A stretch of 64,000 nt of DNA from Thiobacillus sp. 65-1059 (GTDB lineage: Bacteria; Pseudomonadota; Gammaproteobacteria; Burkholderiales; Thiobacillaceae), in the NCBI GenBank assembly GCA_001897675.1, contig MKUE01000007.1, positions 1-64,000 on the forward strand, written 5' to 3'. Positions 9,309 through 19,363 of the stretch are shown here, one piece after another; position 1 is the first letter of the stretch; every line of letters starts with the position of its first letter. The notes under the pieces were generated by a model. That model had not been told where the DNA came from and did no database searches. It saw only the letters and a list, made by a program, of their open reading frames with translations. Position numbers and translations under genes: made by a program.

Positions 9309-10066
9309 TAAAAGCTTTGCGCCAGCGAGCCCAGCAGCAGATTCCAGCCGTCGACCAGCACGAACAGGATGATCTTGAACGGCAGGGCGACAATGGCGGG
9401 CGATACCATCATCATCCCCATCGCCATCAGGATGCTGGCGACCACCATGTCGATGATGAGGAAAGGAATGAATACCGCAAAACCGATCTGGAAGGCGGTC
9501 TTCAGCTCGCTGGTGATGTAGGCCGGTATCAGCACGCGCATCGGAATGTCGGCGGCGGTTTTCGGCGCCGCCGAGCCCGACATCTTCACGAACAGGGCGA
9601 GATCGGTTTCGCGCGTCTGCTTCAGCATGAAGGCGCGCAGCGGCACCGCGCCCTTGTCCATGGCCTCGCTCAGTTGGATACGGTTCTCGGCAAGCGGCTG
9701 GTAGGCCTCGACGTAGACCTTGTCCAGGGTCGGACCCATTACGAACAGCGTGAGGAACAGCGCGAGCCCGATCAGCACCTGGTTGGGCGGCGACGACTGG
9801 GTGCCGAGCGCGTGGCGCAGCAGCGACAGCACGATGATGATGCGGGTGAAGCTGGTCATCATCAGCAGCGCGGCCGGCAGGAACGACAGCGAGGTCAGCA
9901 GCAGCAGGGTTTGCAGGCTGAGGGTGTAGTTCTGGCCGCCGCCTGCTGCCGGAGTGCTGGTGAAGGCGGGCAGGCCCGCGCCCTGGGCCAGCGCGAGCGA
10001 CGGCAGCAGCAGGGCGGCCAGCATGATGCCGGCATGCGCCAGGCGACGGAGCGGCTTATTTTTCAC
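9305..10066 (-). CDS. fliP: Flagellar export gate protein FliP
   Basis: FliP is the main subunit of the export-gate pore. The product (253 residues from GTG 10064-10066) has a cleavable signal peptide ([15 protein letters not shown]), then [21 protein letters not shown] and a C-terminal membrane pair ending GSLAQSFY, all typical. The GTG overlaps the fliO 3' end by 11 bases. A TTG further upstream (10120) is an unlikely alternative. The stop codon lies in the inverted repeat of the downstream element. Confidence 0.93.
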   Translation of the reverse strand: MKNKPLRRLAHAGIMLAALLLPSLALAQGAGLPAFTSTPAAGGGQNYTLSLQTLLLLTSLSFLPAALLMMTSFTRIIIVLSLLRHALGTQSSPPNQVLIGLALFLTLFVMGPTLDKVYVEAYQPLAENRIQLSEAMDKGAVPLRAFMLKQTRETDLALFVKMSGSAAPKTAADIPMRVLIPAYITSELKTAFQIGFAVFIPFLIIDMVVASILMAMGMMMVSPAIVALPFKIILFVLVDGWNLLLGSLAQSFY

Positions 10067-10487
10067 GGCGTCTATCCCCGAATGGGGGGTTTTCGAGCAG
10101 CTGTTGCAGACGCGCGGCAAACGGCGCGCCGGGAATGGAGGGGGACGGCGGCTGCAGCGTGCCTTTCGGCAGCGTCGTCAGGGCATTGACGCTGCCGGGG
10201 GCGACGCCCACCACCAGCCAGGATTCGCCCACCTCGACCACCACGACGCGCTCGCGTGCGCCGACCGAGGCGCTGCCGATTACCTGAAGCAGGCCGGACG
10301 AACCGCCGCGGGCGATGCCGAAGCGTTTGCCGACCCAGGCCGTGGCGGCGATCAGCAGCAGCACCGCCACCAGCCCGATGAATACCTGCAGCAGGCTGCC
10401 GGCGGCGGAGACGGCCGGGGCGTCGGCCGCCTGTGCCAGGGCCGGCAGTCCGGGCAGCAGGCAGGACGCGAGCGGGCGACGCATCAT
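10056..10487 (-). CDS. fliO: Flagellar biosynthesis protein FliO
   Basis: FliO is a bitopic membrane protein that helps assemble FliP. The 143-residue product has a hydrophobic N-terminus (signal-like, Ala-rich), one membrane segment ([21 protein letters not shown]) and a cytoplasmic domain with the conserved pattern [21 protein letters not shown]. The ATG pair at 10485-10487 and 10482-10484 overlaps the fliN stop. Sequence conservation is low in this family, so position and topology support the call. Confidence 0.88.
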   Translation of the reverse strand: MMRRPLASCLLPGLPALAQAADAPAVSAAGSLLQVFIGLVAVLLLIAATAWVGKRFGIARGGSSGLLQVIGSASVGARERVVVVEVGESWLVVGVAPGSVNALTTLPKGTLQPPSPSIPGAPFAARLQQLLENPPFGDRRREK

Positions 10488-10879
10488 TTGTTGAGCTTCC
10501 GGATCCGCTCGGCGGGGGTGATGATGTCGGTCAGGCGCACGCCGAACTTGTCGTTCACCACCACCACTTCGCCTTGTGCGATCAGGCATCCGTTGACCAG
10601 CACGTCCATCGGCTCGCCCGCCAGGCCGTCGAGTTCGACCACCGATCCCTGCGCCAGCTGCAGCAGGTTCTTGATCGCGATCTTGGTGCGTCCCAGCTCC
10701 ACCGTCAGCAGCACCGGAATATCGAGAATGAAATCGATATCCTTGGCCAGCCCGCCGGATGCGGCGGTTCCGGACAGCTCCGGGAAAATTTCCGGGCTCG
10801 GCGCCGCAGGCGTCGCCTGTTCGGCCATCGCGGCCGCCCAGTCGTTTTCGTCTATGGTTTGGGTGGTGTCTTCAGGCAT
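10484..10879 (-). CDS. fliN: Flagellar motor switch protein FliN
   Basis: FliN is part of the C ring, binding CheY-P and export chaperones. The 131-residue product has an acidic N-terminal tail and a C-terminal SpoA/FliN domain (DIPVLLTVELGRTKIAIKNL, GEPMDVLVNGCLIAQGEVVV). The ATG at 10877-10879 overlaps the end of fliM by 8 bases. Length is normal. Confidence 0.96.
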   Translation of the reverse strand: MPEDTTQTIDENDWAAAMAEQATPAAPSPEIFPELSGTAASGGLAKDIDFILDIPVLLTVELGRTKIAIKNLLQLAQGSVVELDGLAGEPMDVLVNGCLIAQGEVVVVNDKFGVRLTDIITPAERIRKLNK

Positions 10880-11876
10880 GCTGATCTCCTGTTTGCGTAT
10901 CGTTCTGGCTGTTCGACAAAAGCCTCTCGACGCGCAAGGTGTATTGGCCGTTGAATTTTCCGTATGCGCATTCCATCACCGGGACGCCGTCCACCTTGGC
11001 TTCGACGGTTTGCGGAATTTCGAGCGGAATGATGTCGCCCACTTTCATGTCGACGATGTCGCGCAGGCTGACCTGTGCGGTACCCAGGTCGGCGACGATC
11101 TCGACCTCCGCCAGCTGGATCTGTTGCCGCATCAGGCGCACCCAGCGCTTATCCACTTCCAGGTTTTCCGCCTGCAGGCTGCTGGTGAGCAGATCCTTGA
11201 TCGGCTCGATCGTCGAATACGGAATGCAGAAGTGCATTTCGCCGCTGACCTGGCCAAGCTCGATGGCAAAGGTGATGGCCACCACCACTTCGTTGGGGGT
11301 GGCGATATTGGCGAACTGGGTGTTCATTTCCGAGCGGATGTACTCGAACTCGATCGGGTACACCGGCTCCCACGATTTCGAGTAGGCCTCGAAAACGATA
11401 TTGAGGATGCGCTGGATGATGCGGTGTTCGGTCTGTGTGAAATCCCGCCCTTCGACGCGGGTGTGGAAGCGCCCGTCGCCGCCGAACAGGTTGTCGACCA
11501 TGAGAAAGACCAGGTCGGGGTTGAAGATCATCAACGCGGTGCCGCGCAGCGGTTTGAACTGCACCAGGTTGAGGTTGGTGGGGACCACCAGATTGCGGAT
11601 GAATTCGCTGTACTTCGAGACCCGGACCGGGCCGACCGAGACTTCCACCCCGCGCCGCAGAAAGTTGTAGAGGCCGATCCGCAACTGGCGCGCAAAACGC
11701 TCGTTGATGATTTCGAGCGTGGGCATGCGGCCGCGCACGATGCGTTCCTGCGTCGCCAGGTTGTAGGGACGCGCACCCGAATGATCCTCCGCTTCGGCCG
11801 GCGCATCGTCGGTTTCGCCGGTCACGCCTTTCAGCAGCGCGTCGACTTCATCCTGCGAAAGAAAGTTGTCGGCCAT
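10872..11876 (-). CDS. fliM: Flagellar motor switch protein FliM
   Basis: FliM links CheY-P binding to the rotor. The N-terminal peptide MADNFLSQDEVDALLKGV is the CheY-P-binding segment. A middle CheC-like domain contains the GGDGRFH and GRDFTQTE patterns, and a C-terminal SpoA domain follows. At 334 residues it is the normal length. It sits seven bases after fliL and overlaps fliN. Confidence 0.97.
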   Translation of the reverse strand: MADNFLSQDEVDALLKGVTGETDDAPAEAEDHSGARPYNLATQERIVRGRMPTLEIINERFARQLRIGLYNFLRRGVEVSVGPVRVSKYSEFIRNLVVPTNLNLVQFKPLRGTALMIFNPDLVFLMVDNLFGGDGRFHTRVEGRDFTQTEHRIIQRILNIVFEAYSKSWEPVYPIEFEYIRSEMNTQFANIATPNEVVVAITFAIELGQVSGEMHFCIPYSTIEPIKDLLTSSLQAENLEVDKRWVRLMRQQIQLAEVEIVADLGTAQVSLRDIVDMKVGDIIPLEIPQTVEAKVDGVPVMECAYGKFNGQYTLRVERLLSNSQNDTQTGDQHA

Positions 11877-11883
11877 GAGCGGT

Positions 11884-12372
11884 TTACTGGATCACGAATG
11901 AAGTGAACAGGACATCGTCTACTTGCTGGGGCTTGCCCTTCGGATCGAACGGCAGCTTCACCTGCGCCAGGATTTCCTGCGCGAGTTTTTTCTTGTCTTC
12001 CGTGCTGGCCAACTCCTCGGCCTGCTTGCTGGAGAGCAGCGACAGCAAGCGGCTGCGGACGCGCGGCATGTAGGATTTGATGGTGTCGATCTGGGCCTGG
12101 TCGGCGACCTGCAGCGTGATATCGATCTGCAGATAATGCCCATCGCCCTGCAGGTTGATGGTGAAGGTTTCGAGCGGCAGGAAAACCGGCGCCTTCGGCG
12201 CCGGGGCTTCCTTGGATGCGTCGTCCTGGCTGAGAAACCAGGCGCCCGCGCCGCCGCCGCCCAGCAGAACCACGACGAGGCCGAGGATGGCGAGCCGTTT
12301 TTTCCTGGGCTTCCTGACAGGAGCGGCTTCCGTCGTCTCGGCGGGTATGGCGGGTGCGGCAGGTACGGCCAT
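11884..12372 (-). CDS. fliL: Flagellar basal body-associated protein FliL
   Basis: FliL surrounds the stator units and supports torque. The 162-residue protein has a short cytoplasmic basic segment (RKPRKKR), one membrane helix (LAILGLVVVLLGGGGAGAWFL) and a periplasmic stomatin-like domain (FLPLETFTINLQG, YLQIDITLQV). A 130-base gap separates it from fliK, so a second promoter for fliLMNOPQR is possible, but no convincing one is visible. Confidence 0.94.
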   Translation of the reverse strand: MAVPAAPAIPAETTEAAPVRKPRKKRLAILGLVVVLLGGGGAGAWFLSQDDASKEAPAPKAPVFLPLETFTINLQGDGHYLQIDITLQVADQAQIDTIKSYMPRVRSRLLSLLSSKQAEELASTEDKKKLAQEILAQVKLPFDPKGKPQQVDDVLFTSFVIQ

Positions 12373-12502
12373 CGATGCAATTCCTCTATAGGGGCAATGT
12401 CGTGCAGATGGGGCTCATTATCGAAAGAAAGCGCTGCCTTCGATGCCGGGAAAAGAGGGAGAAAAGGGACGCATATCGTGCAATGCCGGCGGATGGCCTG
12501 TG

Positions 12503-13600
12503 TCAGGCGAAGGTGTCGATCAGGCCGCGTCCGGATTGCGGGGGCGGCGGCTGGACGGCCTGCAGGCCGGCAGAGGCGGCCTCGTCCGGCACGGCAAAGC
12601 GGGAGGCGATGCGTTGTCCGGGCTGGTCGGAGGTGTCGTTCTGCTGTGGCGTGTCCGCGCTGACCGTCGCCTGCCCCAGCTGGATGCCGGCCTCGTCCAT
12701 CATTTCCCGCAGCTTGGGCATGGCGGCTTCCAGCGCCTGGCGTACTTCGGGCTGCGCCGAGAAGAAGCTGGCCGTGGCCTGATCGTTCGACACGTTGAGG
12801 ACAATCTGCAGCGGGCCCAGGTTGGGCGGGTTGAGGGTGAGCGAGGCGGTTTGCTGGGCGCCCGCCGTCATCCACACGAGCTTTTCGCCGAGGGCCTGGC
12901 CCCACGCCGTGGTGCCTACCGTCGGGGCCAGTTTGGGGGACGCAGGATCGTTGAGCGCGGGCATGCTTTCAAGCGCTGCCTGCGGGGCGGGGCGCAGGGC
13001 CGGATGGCTCATGAGGTCGGACAGGAATTCGCCGGTTTTCATGGCGTCGGACTGCCGGGCGGCTGCCGGCTGGCCCGAAAAAGCGCTGGCTGCGGCAGCC
13101 GTGGCGGCAGCGGCGGCCTGAAAATCGGCTTTGCCGGACTGCGCGGGGTCGGTTTTGCGGGCGCCGCGCGCATCGTCGGCAAGCTGCCCGGACTGCGCTT
13201 TCGGCGGCGTCCGCCCTTTGCGGGCATCCAGGACGGGCGGTTCCGCGGCAACGCCTTCTGTTGCGGCCGCGGCCGGCTTCAGCAGATCCGGGTTGATCGC
13301 CAGTGCCAGCAAGGTTTCAGGCGCGACCGCGCTGTCCTCGGCCAGGGGCGCGCGCGCGGACTCCTCGCCCGGCGCCGCCTCCGCCGCGGAATCCGCGCCA
13401 GCTTCCGCCTGGCCGGGAGCCTCGGCCGCGGCGGCATCGGCGCCTTCCCCGGCGGCGTCGTTTTTCCGGTTCTGCGCCATTTCGCTCGACAGCACCTGGC
13501 TGAACGGCACCTCCGGGGCGGCGGAATCCTGTGGCTTGGCGGCGCCGGATTGCGCCTGGGCGGCATGGGCCGGATTGAGGTTCATGGGGGTCGCGTTCAT
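12503..13600 (-). CDS. fliK: Flagellar hook-length control protein FliK
   Basis: FliK measures the hook during export and triggers the switch from hook to filament substrates. The 365-residue product is Ala/Pro-rich and low-complexity in the N-terminal two thirds, as expected for the ruler. It ends with the conserved Flg_hook domain (LTLNPPNLGPLQIVLNVSND...EAAMPKLREMMDEAGI). ATG 13598-13600 has AGGA eight bases upstream. ATG 13583-13585 is an alternative start. Confidence 0.93.
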   Translation of the reverse strand: MNATPMNLNPAHAAQAQSGAAKPQDSAAPEVPFSQVLSSEMAQNRKNDAAGEGADAAAAEAPGQAEAGADSAAEAAPGEESARAPLAEDSAVAPETLLALAINPDLLKPAAAATEGVAAEPPVLDARKGRTPPKAQSGQLADDARGARKTDPAQSGKADFQAAAAATAAAASAFSGQPAAARQSDAMKTGEFLSDLMSHPALRPAPQAALESMPALNDPASPKLAPTVGTTAWGQALGEKLVWMTAGAQQTASLTLNPPNLGPLQIVLNVSNDQATASFFSAQPEVRQALEAAMPKLREMMDEAGIQLGQATVSADTPQQNDTSDQPGQRIASRFAVPDEAASAGLQAVQPPPPQSGRGLIDTFA

Positions 13601-13616
13601 AAGGGGCGGTCCTGTT

Positions 13617-14066
13617 TCAGGAAGGGTTGCTCTTGTGCAGCGCGCGCCGGGCGGCATGCTCATCGTTCTGTTTCTGGTCGCGCCACAACTCGCGGCGCAG
13701 GTCTTCCTTGCTTGCGCGGTCCGCCAGCGTGACGAAGGACATTTTCTTCTGCTCGCAGGACTGCCAGACGGCACGCGCCTGGGCAATCCGCTGCCTGGCT
13801 TCGTCGACGACCTTCTGCTGGCCGGTAATGGCGCGGTCGAGCTTCTGCATGAATACCTGGAAATTGTTGAAATGCGTCGTGCTGATTCCCGAACTCAGGT
13901 CGGACTGGCAGCGCGAGGCATAGTCGTCGCGGTATTGCATCAGCAGGTCGAGCTTCTGCTCCGCTTCTTCGCCGGCACGCAGCGCGGCGCCCAGCTGCTT
14001 GGCGGCCGCGTCGGTTTCCTTGTGGGCGAGATCGATCAGCGTATTGAGTGCGGAAGGGGTGGCCAT
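13617..14066 (-). CDS. fliJ: Flagellar export protein FliJ
   Basis: FliJ is the coiled-coil stalk of the flagellar ATPase complex. The 149-residue product is almost wholly helical and charged (DAAAKQLGAALRAGEEAEQKL...). It lies between fliI and fliK as in most fli operons. Family sequence conservation is weak, so length, predicted coiled coil and position carry the call. Confidence 0.9.
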   Translation of the reverse strand: MATPSALNTLIDLAHKETDAAAKQLGAALRAGEEAEQKLDLLMQYRDDYASRCQSDLSSGISTTHFNNFQVFMQKLDRAITGQQKVVDEARQRIAQARAVWQSCEQKKMSFVTLADRASKEDLRRELWRDQKQNDEHAARRALHKSNPS

Positions 14067-14093
14067 TCGGTGTGCGCTATCGTCCGGTGAGGT

Positions 14094-15494
14094 TTATTGG
14101 AACAAGGCTTCGAGGCTGGCGAGGCTTTCCTCGACGCCCGAGCGCTCAAGCATGCCTTGCTGCAGAAAGGCTTCGATGCCGGTCTGCAATTTGATGGCTT
14201 CGTCCAGCAGCGGATCGGAACCGGCCGCATAGGCGCCGACGTTGATCAGGTCGCGGCTGCGTTCGTAGCGCGAATACAGTTTCTTCAGGCGCCGCGCCAG
14301 CTGCTGGTGTTCCGGCGTGGCGATGCTGTGCATGGCGCGGCTGATCGACTGCTCGATGTTGATGGCAGGGTAGTGGCCGCTCTCGGCCAGCGAGCGGTCC
14401 AGCACGATGTGGCCGTCGAGGATGGCGCGCGCGGAATCGGCGATCGGATCCTGCTGGTCGTCGCCCTCGGTCAGCACGGTGTAGAAGGCGGTGATGGAAC
14501 CGCCGCCCGGCTTGCCGTTGCCGGCACGCTCGACCAGCGCCGGCAGCTTGGCGAATACCGACGGCGGATAGCCCTTGGTGGCGGGCGGCTCGCCGATCGC
14601 CAGCGCGATCTCGCGCTGCGCCATGGCGTAGCGGGTGAGCGAATCCATGATCAGCAGCACGTTCCTGCCCTGGTCGCGGAAATGCTCGGCGATCGAGGTG
14701 GCATATGCCGCGCCCTGCAGCCGCATCAGCGGCGGGGTGTCGGCGGGCGCGGCCACCACCGCGGCACGCGCGAGGCCCTCCTCGCCGAGAATCTGCTCGA
14801 TGAATTCCTTGACCTCGCGGCCGCGCTCGCCGATCAGGCCGACCACGATGACGTCCGCGCTGGTGTAGCGCGCCATCATGCCGAGCAGCACGCTCTTGCC
14901 GACGCCGGAGCCGGCGAACAGGCCCATGCGCTGGCCGCGTCCCACCGTCAGCATGCTGTTGATCGCGCGCACGCCGACGTCGAGGATGTCGGTGATCGGC
15001 GCGCGCCCCAGCGGGTTGGCGGCGCGATTGTTGAGCGGGGCGGTGGCGGAGGTGTGCAGCGGGCCGAGGCCGTCGAGCGGACGGCCGCCGCTGTCGAGCA
15101 CCCGCCCGAGCAGGGCGTCGCCGACCGGCAGGTGGCGGGTGCGGTCGCTCGGGCGGCGGCGCGGATGGTTCACCTGGCCCAGGCCGGGCAGGGTGGGGAT
15201 GACCTCGACCGGGAATACGCGGGCGCCGGGCACGATGCCCTCGACGTCGCTTTGCGGCATCAGGAAAAGCCGGTTGCCGTCGAACCCCACCACCTCGGCT
15301 TCCAGGTGCGAACCGTTGGGCAGGGGGACGGTGCAGGCGCTGCCCACCGGCAGCTTCAGGCCGACCGCCTCCATCACCAGCCCGGCCACGCGCGTGATGC
15401 GGCCGGACACCTGCATCGGCTCGGCGATCGCCAGCAGTTCGCCGCAATCCTGCAGATAGGCTTTCCAGCGGCTGCTGTGGGGCTGCGCGTCCAT
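14094..15494 (-). CDS. fliI: Flagellum-specific ATPase FliI
   Basis: FliI is the hexameric ATPase that energises substrate unloading at the flagellar export gate, related to F1-ATPase beta. It has Walker A ([15 protein letters not shown]), Walker B ([18 protein letters not shown]) and the family stretch [25 protein letters not shown]. From ATG 15492-15494 the product has 466 residues. This start overlaps the fliH stop by one base, and the longer in-frame upstream ATG lies inside fliH and is unlikely. Confidence 0.96.
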   Translation of the reverse strand: MDAQPHSSRWKAYLQDCGELLAIAEPMQVSGRITRVAGLVMEAVGLKLPVGSACTVPLPNGSHLEAEVVGFDGNRLFLMPQSDVEGIVPGARVFPVEVIPTLPGLGQVNHPRRRPSDRTRHLPVGDALLGRVLDSGGRPLDGLGPLHTSATAPLNNRAANPLGRAPITDILDVGVRAINSMLTVGRGQRMGLFAGSGVGKSVLLGMMARYTSADVIVVGLIGERGREVKEFIEQILGEEGLARAAVVAAPADTPPLMRLQGAAYATSIAEHFRDQGRNVLLIMDSLTRYAMAQREIALAIGEPPATKGYPPSVFAKLPALVERAGNGKPGGGSITAFYTVLTEGDDQQDPIADSARAILDGHIVLDRSLAESGHYPAINIEQSISRAMHSIATPEHQQLARRLKKLYSRYERSRDLINVGAYAAGSDPLLDEAIKLQTGIEAFLQQGMLERSGVEESLASLEALFQ

Positions 15495-16135
15495 CAGGGT
15501 GCCAGCCAATCCGATTGATTGCCCAGCGCGGCGGCGAGGCGTTGCCAACGGGTGGACAAGGTGGCATCGATCTGGTTGCTGGCGGTTTCCACGCGGCAGC
15601 TGCCGCGTTCAAGCCCGGCATCGTCGGCCAGCTGCCAGCCGGTTTTCGCGAGTTCGTCGCCGATCCTGTCCTTGACCAGCTCCGCATCCGCCGGGTTCAG
15701 GAAGAGCAGGGCCGGCTGATGCAGGACCGGCAGATAGCGGACCGCTTCCTTGACGATAGGGATGACCCGTTCGGGCTGGACGGCCAGGGCGGTTTTCAGC
15801 ATGGCGTGCGCAAGATCGACCGCCAGGTCGAGCACCTGGCGGGAGATCGTTTCGTCCGCCTTGGCGACCTCGGCGCTGAAGGCATCGGCCAGGCCGCGCA
15901 GCCTGGCCGCTTCGAGCGCGGCTTTCCGCTGGCCCTGGGCATAGCCCTCGGCCCGGCCGGCGGCATGGCCTTCCTGCCTGGCCTGCTCCTGGATTTCGGT
16001 GATCTGCTCGATCGTCGGCAGGGTGATGCCTGCGTAATCCGCATTTTTCACGGGATGCGGATCGGCGTCGAAGCTGGCCATCTCCCAAGGCTGGCAAGCC
16101 GGCTGATCGGCACGGGGAATGACGCAGCTAGACAT
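15494..16135 (-). CDS. fliH: Flagellar assembly protein FliH
   Basis: FliH is the peripheral-stalk regulator that tethers FliI to the C ring. The 213-residue product has a helical, Ala/Glu/Gln-rich centre with repeated small-residue spacing ([20 protein letters not shown]), typical of FliH GxxxG-like repeats, and a conserved C-terminal domain ([17 protein letters not shown]). The start at 16135 overlaps the fliG end by 8 bases, which fits a translationally coupled operon. Confidence 0.93.
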   Translation of the reverse strand: MSSCVIPRADQPACQPWEMASFDADPHPVKNADYAGITLPTIEQITEIQEQARQEGHAAGRAEGYAQGQRKAALEAARLRGLADAFSAEVAKADETISRQVLDLAVDLAHAMLKTALAVQPERVIPIVKEAVRYLPVLHQPALLFLNPADAELVKDRIGDELAKTGWQLADDAGLERGSCRVETASNQIDATLSTRWQRLAAALGNQSDWLAP

Positions 16136-17126
16136 AGGTCTCCTCCCCCTTCGCGCCCAGCGAGAGCTGGCCTTCGTCGGCCAGGCGACGGACGATCATC
16201 AGGATTTCCTTCTGCTGCGCCTCGACTTCGGACAGGCGCACCGGCCCTTTCGATTCCAGGTCTTCCCGCATCATTTCGGCGGCACGCTGCGACATGTTCT
16301 TGAAGATCTTCTCGCGCATATTCTCCGACGCGCCCTTGAGCGCGATGATGAGCGAATCGGACTGGACTTCGCGCAGCAGCAACTGGATGCCGCGATCCTC
16401 GATTTCCATGATGTTCTCGAACACGAACATTTCGTCCATGATCTTCTGCGCCATGTCGGGGTCGTAGCTTTTCAGGTATTCCATGGCGGAGGCCTCGTTT
16501 TCCCCGCTCATGAAGTTCAGGATGTCGGCCGCCGCGCGGGTGCCGCCCATCGGCTGCTTCTTCAATATGTCGCTGCCGGACAGCAGCTTGGTCAGCACGT
16601 CGTTGAGTTCGCGCAGCGCCGTCGGCTGCACGCCGGAGAGCGTGGCGATGCGCAGCAATACGTCGTTGCGCAGGCGGTCCGTGAAGCAGGCCAGCACCTC
16701 GCAGGCCTGGTCGCGCTCCAGGTGCACCAGGATGGTCGCGATGGTCTGCGGATGCTCGTTGTGGATGAGGTCGGCCACCGATTCGGCGTCCATCCACTTC
16801 AGGCTTTCGATGCCGCTGGCATCGCCGCCACCGCCGAGGATCCGGTTCAGCAGCGACGAGGCCTTGTCGTCGCCCAGCGCCCGTCTCAGAACGGTGCGGA
16901 TGTAGTCGTTCGAGTCCAGGCCCAGCGAGGAATTCTGGTCGGCCACGTTGTTGAAGTCGTCGAGCACGTTCTCCACTTCTTCCTGGGGGATGGATTTCAT
17001 GGTGGTCATGGCTTCGCCGAGCTTCTGCACTTCGCGCGGGCCGAGATATTTCATCACTTCCGACGCGCCTTCCTCGCCCAGCGCAAGCATCAGGATCGCC
17101 CCCTTGGTGATGCCGTTTTCACTCAT
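16128..17126 (-). CDS. fliG: Flagellar motor switch protein FliG
   Basis: FliG is the rotor protein that contacts the MotA stator. The 332-residue product shows the N-terminal FliF-binding domain (ILMLALGEEGASEVMKYLGP), the middle domain with the EHPQTIATILVHL motif and the C-terminal torque domain. The torque helix is clear (DRGIQLLLREVQSDSLIIAL, with the charged residues known to interact with MotA). Length is normal. It overlaps fliF and fliH by 8 bases each. Confidence 0.97.
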   Translation of the reverse strand: MSENGITKGAILMLALGEEGASEVMKYLGPREVQKLGEAMTTMKSIPQEEVENVLDDFNNVADQNSSLGLDSNDYIRTVLRRALGDDKASSLLNRILGGGGDASGIESLKWMDAESVADLIHNEHPQTIATILVHLERDQACEVLACFTDRLRNDVLLRIATLSGVQPTALRELNDVLTKLLSGSDILKKQPMGGTRAAADILNFMSGENEASAMEYLKSYDPDMAQKIMDEMFVFENIMEIEDRGIQLLLREVQSDSLIIALKGASENMREKIFKNMSQRAAEMMREDLESKGPVRLSEVEAQQKEILMIVRRLADEGQLSLGAKGEETYV

Positions 17127-18768
17127 GGCTGTCCACCCAGGTTTTCACGATGTTGGCGACCACGCGCGGGTCTTCGCTGGCCATTTTTTGCGCCCGCGAC
17201 AGGTTTTCCTGGTAGCTGCGCTGGCCGGGCGGGAGCGCCTTCAGCGCGCCGCCGGCCGCATGCTGCAGCGCATCGTGGTCGGGCGCGGGCAGCGCGCGGA
17301 GTTCGGAAAGCTTTTTCAGCAAAGGCTTGGCCGCCTTCAGGTACAGAACGGCGAGCGCCACCGCAATCAGCAGATACTTGCCCGCCACCTTGGCGATCTC
17401 GAGATATTCGACATATTCGGGCTTCTTCCAGAAGGGCAGCTCGGGAAGCGCTTCCCGTTCCGTGCTGGCGAAGGGGCTGTTCACCACGTTGAGGGTGTCG
17501 CCCCTTTCCTGGCTGTAGCCCATGGCCTCCTTGACCAGGCTGGTGATCTGGGTTGTCTCGGCCTCGCTCAACGGCTGCATGACGCTGTTGCCGGACTTGT
17601 CGACGGTCTTCCGGTAATTGACGACCACCGCGACCGACAGCCGCTTCAGGCCGCCGCCGCCCTGCTGGACGTACTGGATGGTCTTGTCGACTTCATAGTT
17701 GACGGTGGCATCCTTGCGCGTGTTGGCCGCCGGCGCGGCTGCGGCGGCCACGGCAGGCGCGGGGGGCGTCTGCCCGGGTGCATTGATCGGCGCGGTGGCC
17801 GGCGCCGGCGGCTGGTTGCTGAGCGCGCCCGGCACGCCGGCAGGATTGGCCGTGCCGTTCAGCGATTCGCTGGTCTGCTGGCTGCGGATGGCCATGGCGT
17901 CGGGCGTCTGGTTCGGCTTGTAGGACTCCACGGCCTGCTCGCTGCGGGAGAAATCGACGTCGGCCGTCGCTTCGGCGCGCACATTGCCGGGGCCGACGAT
18001 CGGGGTGATGATGGACTCGATCCGCTTGACGACGTTTTGCTGCAGCTCCTGGACGTATTTGGTCTGGCTGGGGTCCATGCCGTTGAGACTGGCTCCCTTG
18101 CTGGTATCGGAAAGCAGGCTGCCGTTCTGGTCGACCACGGTCACGTTCTTGGTCGGCAGCCCGGGCACGCTGCTGGCGACCAGATGGACGATGGCGCTGA
18201 CCTGCTGCGGATCGAGCGCGCGGCCGGGATGGAGATTGAGCAGCACCGAGGCGGTGGCTTGTTTTTGCTCGGAAACGAAGATCGAGTCCTTGGGCATGGC
18301 CAGGTGCACGCGCGCGGCCTGCACCGCGGAGACGGATTCGATCGAGCGCGCCAGCTCGCCTTCCATGGCGCGCTGAAAATTGACCTGCTCGATAAACTGC
18401 GAAGACCCGAGCCGCTGCTTTTCCATCAGTTCGAAGCCGACGTTGCCGCCCTTGGGCAGGCCCTGCGAGGCCAGTTTCAGCCGCGCATCGTGCACCCGCT
18501 CGGCGGGCACCAGAACGGCGCCGCCGCCTTCGGCGTATTTGTAGGGGATGTTCATTTTTTCCAGCTCGGCGACGATGGCGCCGCCGTCGCGGTCGCTGAA
18601 ATTCGAAAACAGCACGCGATAGTCGGGCTGCTGCCCCCACATCCAGACTGCGCCCATGACCGCAACGACCGCGGCCACGCCCAGCACCAGCATGATTTTT
18701 CGCCCGCCGGCGGTCCGGGTGAATTCCAGGACATTGGGCGGAACCGCGATTTCACCTGCTACTGCCAT
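17119..18768 (-). CDS. fliF: Flagellar MS-ring protein FliF
   Basis: FliF forms the MS ring in the inner membrane, the assembly base of the basal body. The 549-residue product has an N-terminal membrane helix (KIMLVLGVAAVVAVMGAVW), two ring-building motifs (DYRVLFSNFSDRDGGAIV, MEGELARSIESVSAVQAARVHLAMP), a Pro/Ala-rich periplasmic linker, a second membrane helix (about 455-475) and the FliG-binding C-terminus (ASEDPRVVANIVKTWV). It is the first gene of the minus-strand fliF-fliR operon. Confidence 0.97.
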   Translation of the reverse strand: MAVAGEIAVPPNVLEFTRTAGGRKIMLVLGVAAVVAVMGAVWMWGQQPDYRVLFSNFSDRDGGAIVAELEKMNIPYKYAEGGGAVLVPAERVHDARLKLASQGLPKGGNVGFELMEKQRLGSSQFIEQVNFQRAMEGELARSIESVSAVQAARVHLAMPKDSIFVSEQKQATASVLLNLHPGRALDPQQVSAIVHLVASSVPGLPTKNVTVVDQNGSLLSDTSKGASLNGMDPSQTKYVQELQQNVVKRIESIITPIVGPGNVRAEATADVDFSRSEQAVESYKPNQTPDAMAIRSQQTSESLNGTANPAGVPGALSNQPPAPATAPINAPGQTPPAPAVAAAAAPAANTRKDATVNYEVDKTIQYVQQGGGGLKRLSVAVVVNYRKTVDKSGNSVMQPLSEAETTQITSLVKEAMGYSQERGDTLNVVNSPFASTEREALPELPFWKKPEYVEYLEIAKVAGKYLLIAVALAVLYLKAAKPLLKKLSELRALPAPDHDALQHAAGGALKALPPGQRSYQENLSRAQKMASEDPRVVANIVKTWVDSHE

Positions 18769-19011
18769 ATTGTTCTTGCCTCCGTCGTGCCGGCGTCATG
18801 GGCCGCCCGGTTTCCGATTGCCGTGTTCATTCGTGTTGCTCCATGGGAGTGTCGCTATGTGATCGAATTATCGGCACTGCCGCTGGTTTCAATCGGGGGA
18901 ATAGAAGCCGGTTTCAGGCGCTTATCGGGCTTATGGCTTGCCCCCGGCCTGATAAGGTGAGCACGTGAAAAACCGCCTGTGCAGGCGGCTGGATGAGCGG
19001 AGGAGGGCACG
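18769..19011. promoter_or_regulatory. Divergent fliF/fliE intergenic region
   Basis: These 243 bases must carry the promoters for the two diverging operons. A short palindrome CCGCCTGTGCAGGCGG lies at 18973-18988 in the fliE leader, followed by a strong ribosome binding site (GGAGGAGGGCACG). A partial sigma-54-like GG-N10-GC (TGGCTTGCCCCCGGCC, 18931-18946) and GATAAG-type sequences on both strands are visible. None matches a consensus well enough to be called a promoter. Confidence 0.4.
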
Positions 19012-19356
19012 ATGAGCGTAGGCATGATCGATACCGGCCGGATTGAAGCGATGGTGGCGCAGCTGAAGGCAGCGGCGGCACGGGCAACGCCGGCGGGCGA
19101 AAGCCCGCTACAAACGGACAAGACCGCGAATCAGGTCAATTTCCAGTCGGTCCTGAAATCATCGCTGGACCAGGTCAACACGGCCCAGCTGCAATCGCAA
19201 CAGCTGGCCGAACGGTTCGCCATGGGCGACAACAGCGTCAGTCTTTCCGACGCGATGATCTCCATGCAGAAATCCAGCATCGCCTTCCAGCAGACCGTGC
19301 AGGTGCGCAACAAGCTGGTGTCCGCCTATCAGGAAATCATGAACATGGGCGTTTAA
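19012..19356 (+). CDS. fliE: Flagellar hook-basal body complex protein FliE
   Basis: FliE connects the MS ring to the proximal rod. The 114-residue product has the conserved C-terminal region (VNFQSVLKSSLDQVNTAQ, SLSDAMISMQKSSIAFQQTVQVRNKLVSAYQEIMNM), family-typical in length and ending. The ATG has a strong upstream GGAGGAGGG. It diverges from fliF and is monocistronic here, facing cheV across a repeat. Confidence 0.95.
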   Translation: MSVGMIDTGRIEAMVAQLKAAAARATPAGESPLQTDKTANQVNFQSVLKSSLDQVNTAQLQSQQLAERFAMGDNSVSLSDAMISMQKSSIAFQQTVQVRNKLVSAYQEIMNMGV

Positions 19357-19363
19357 GGAGAGC

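Noticed and set aside
18931-18946. Sigma-54 promoter for fliE
   Set aside because: Only TGGC and the final GC with the right spacing match. The -12 box is CGGC rather than TTGC.
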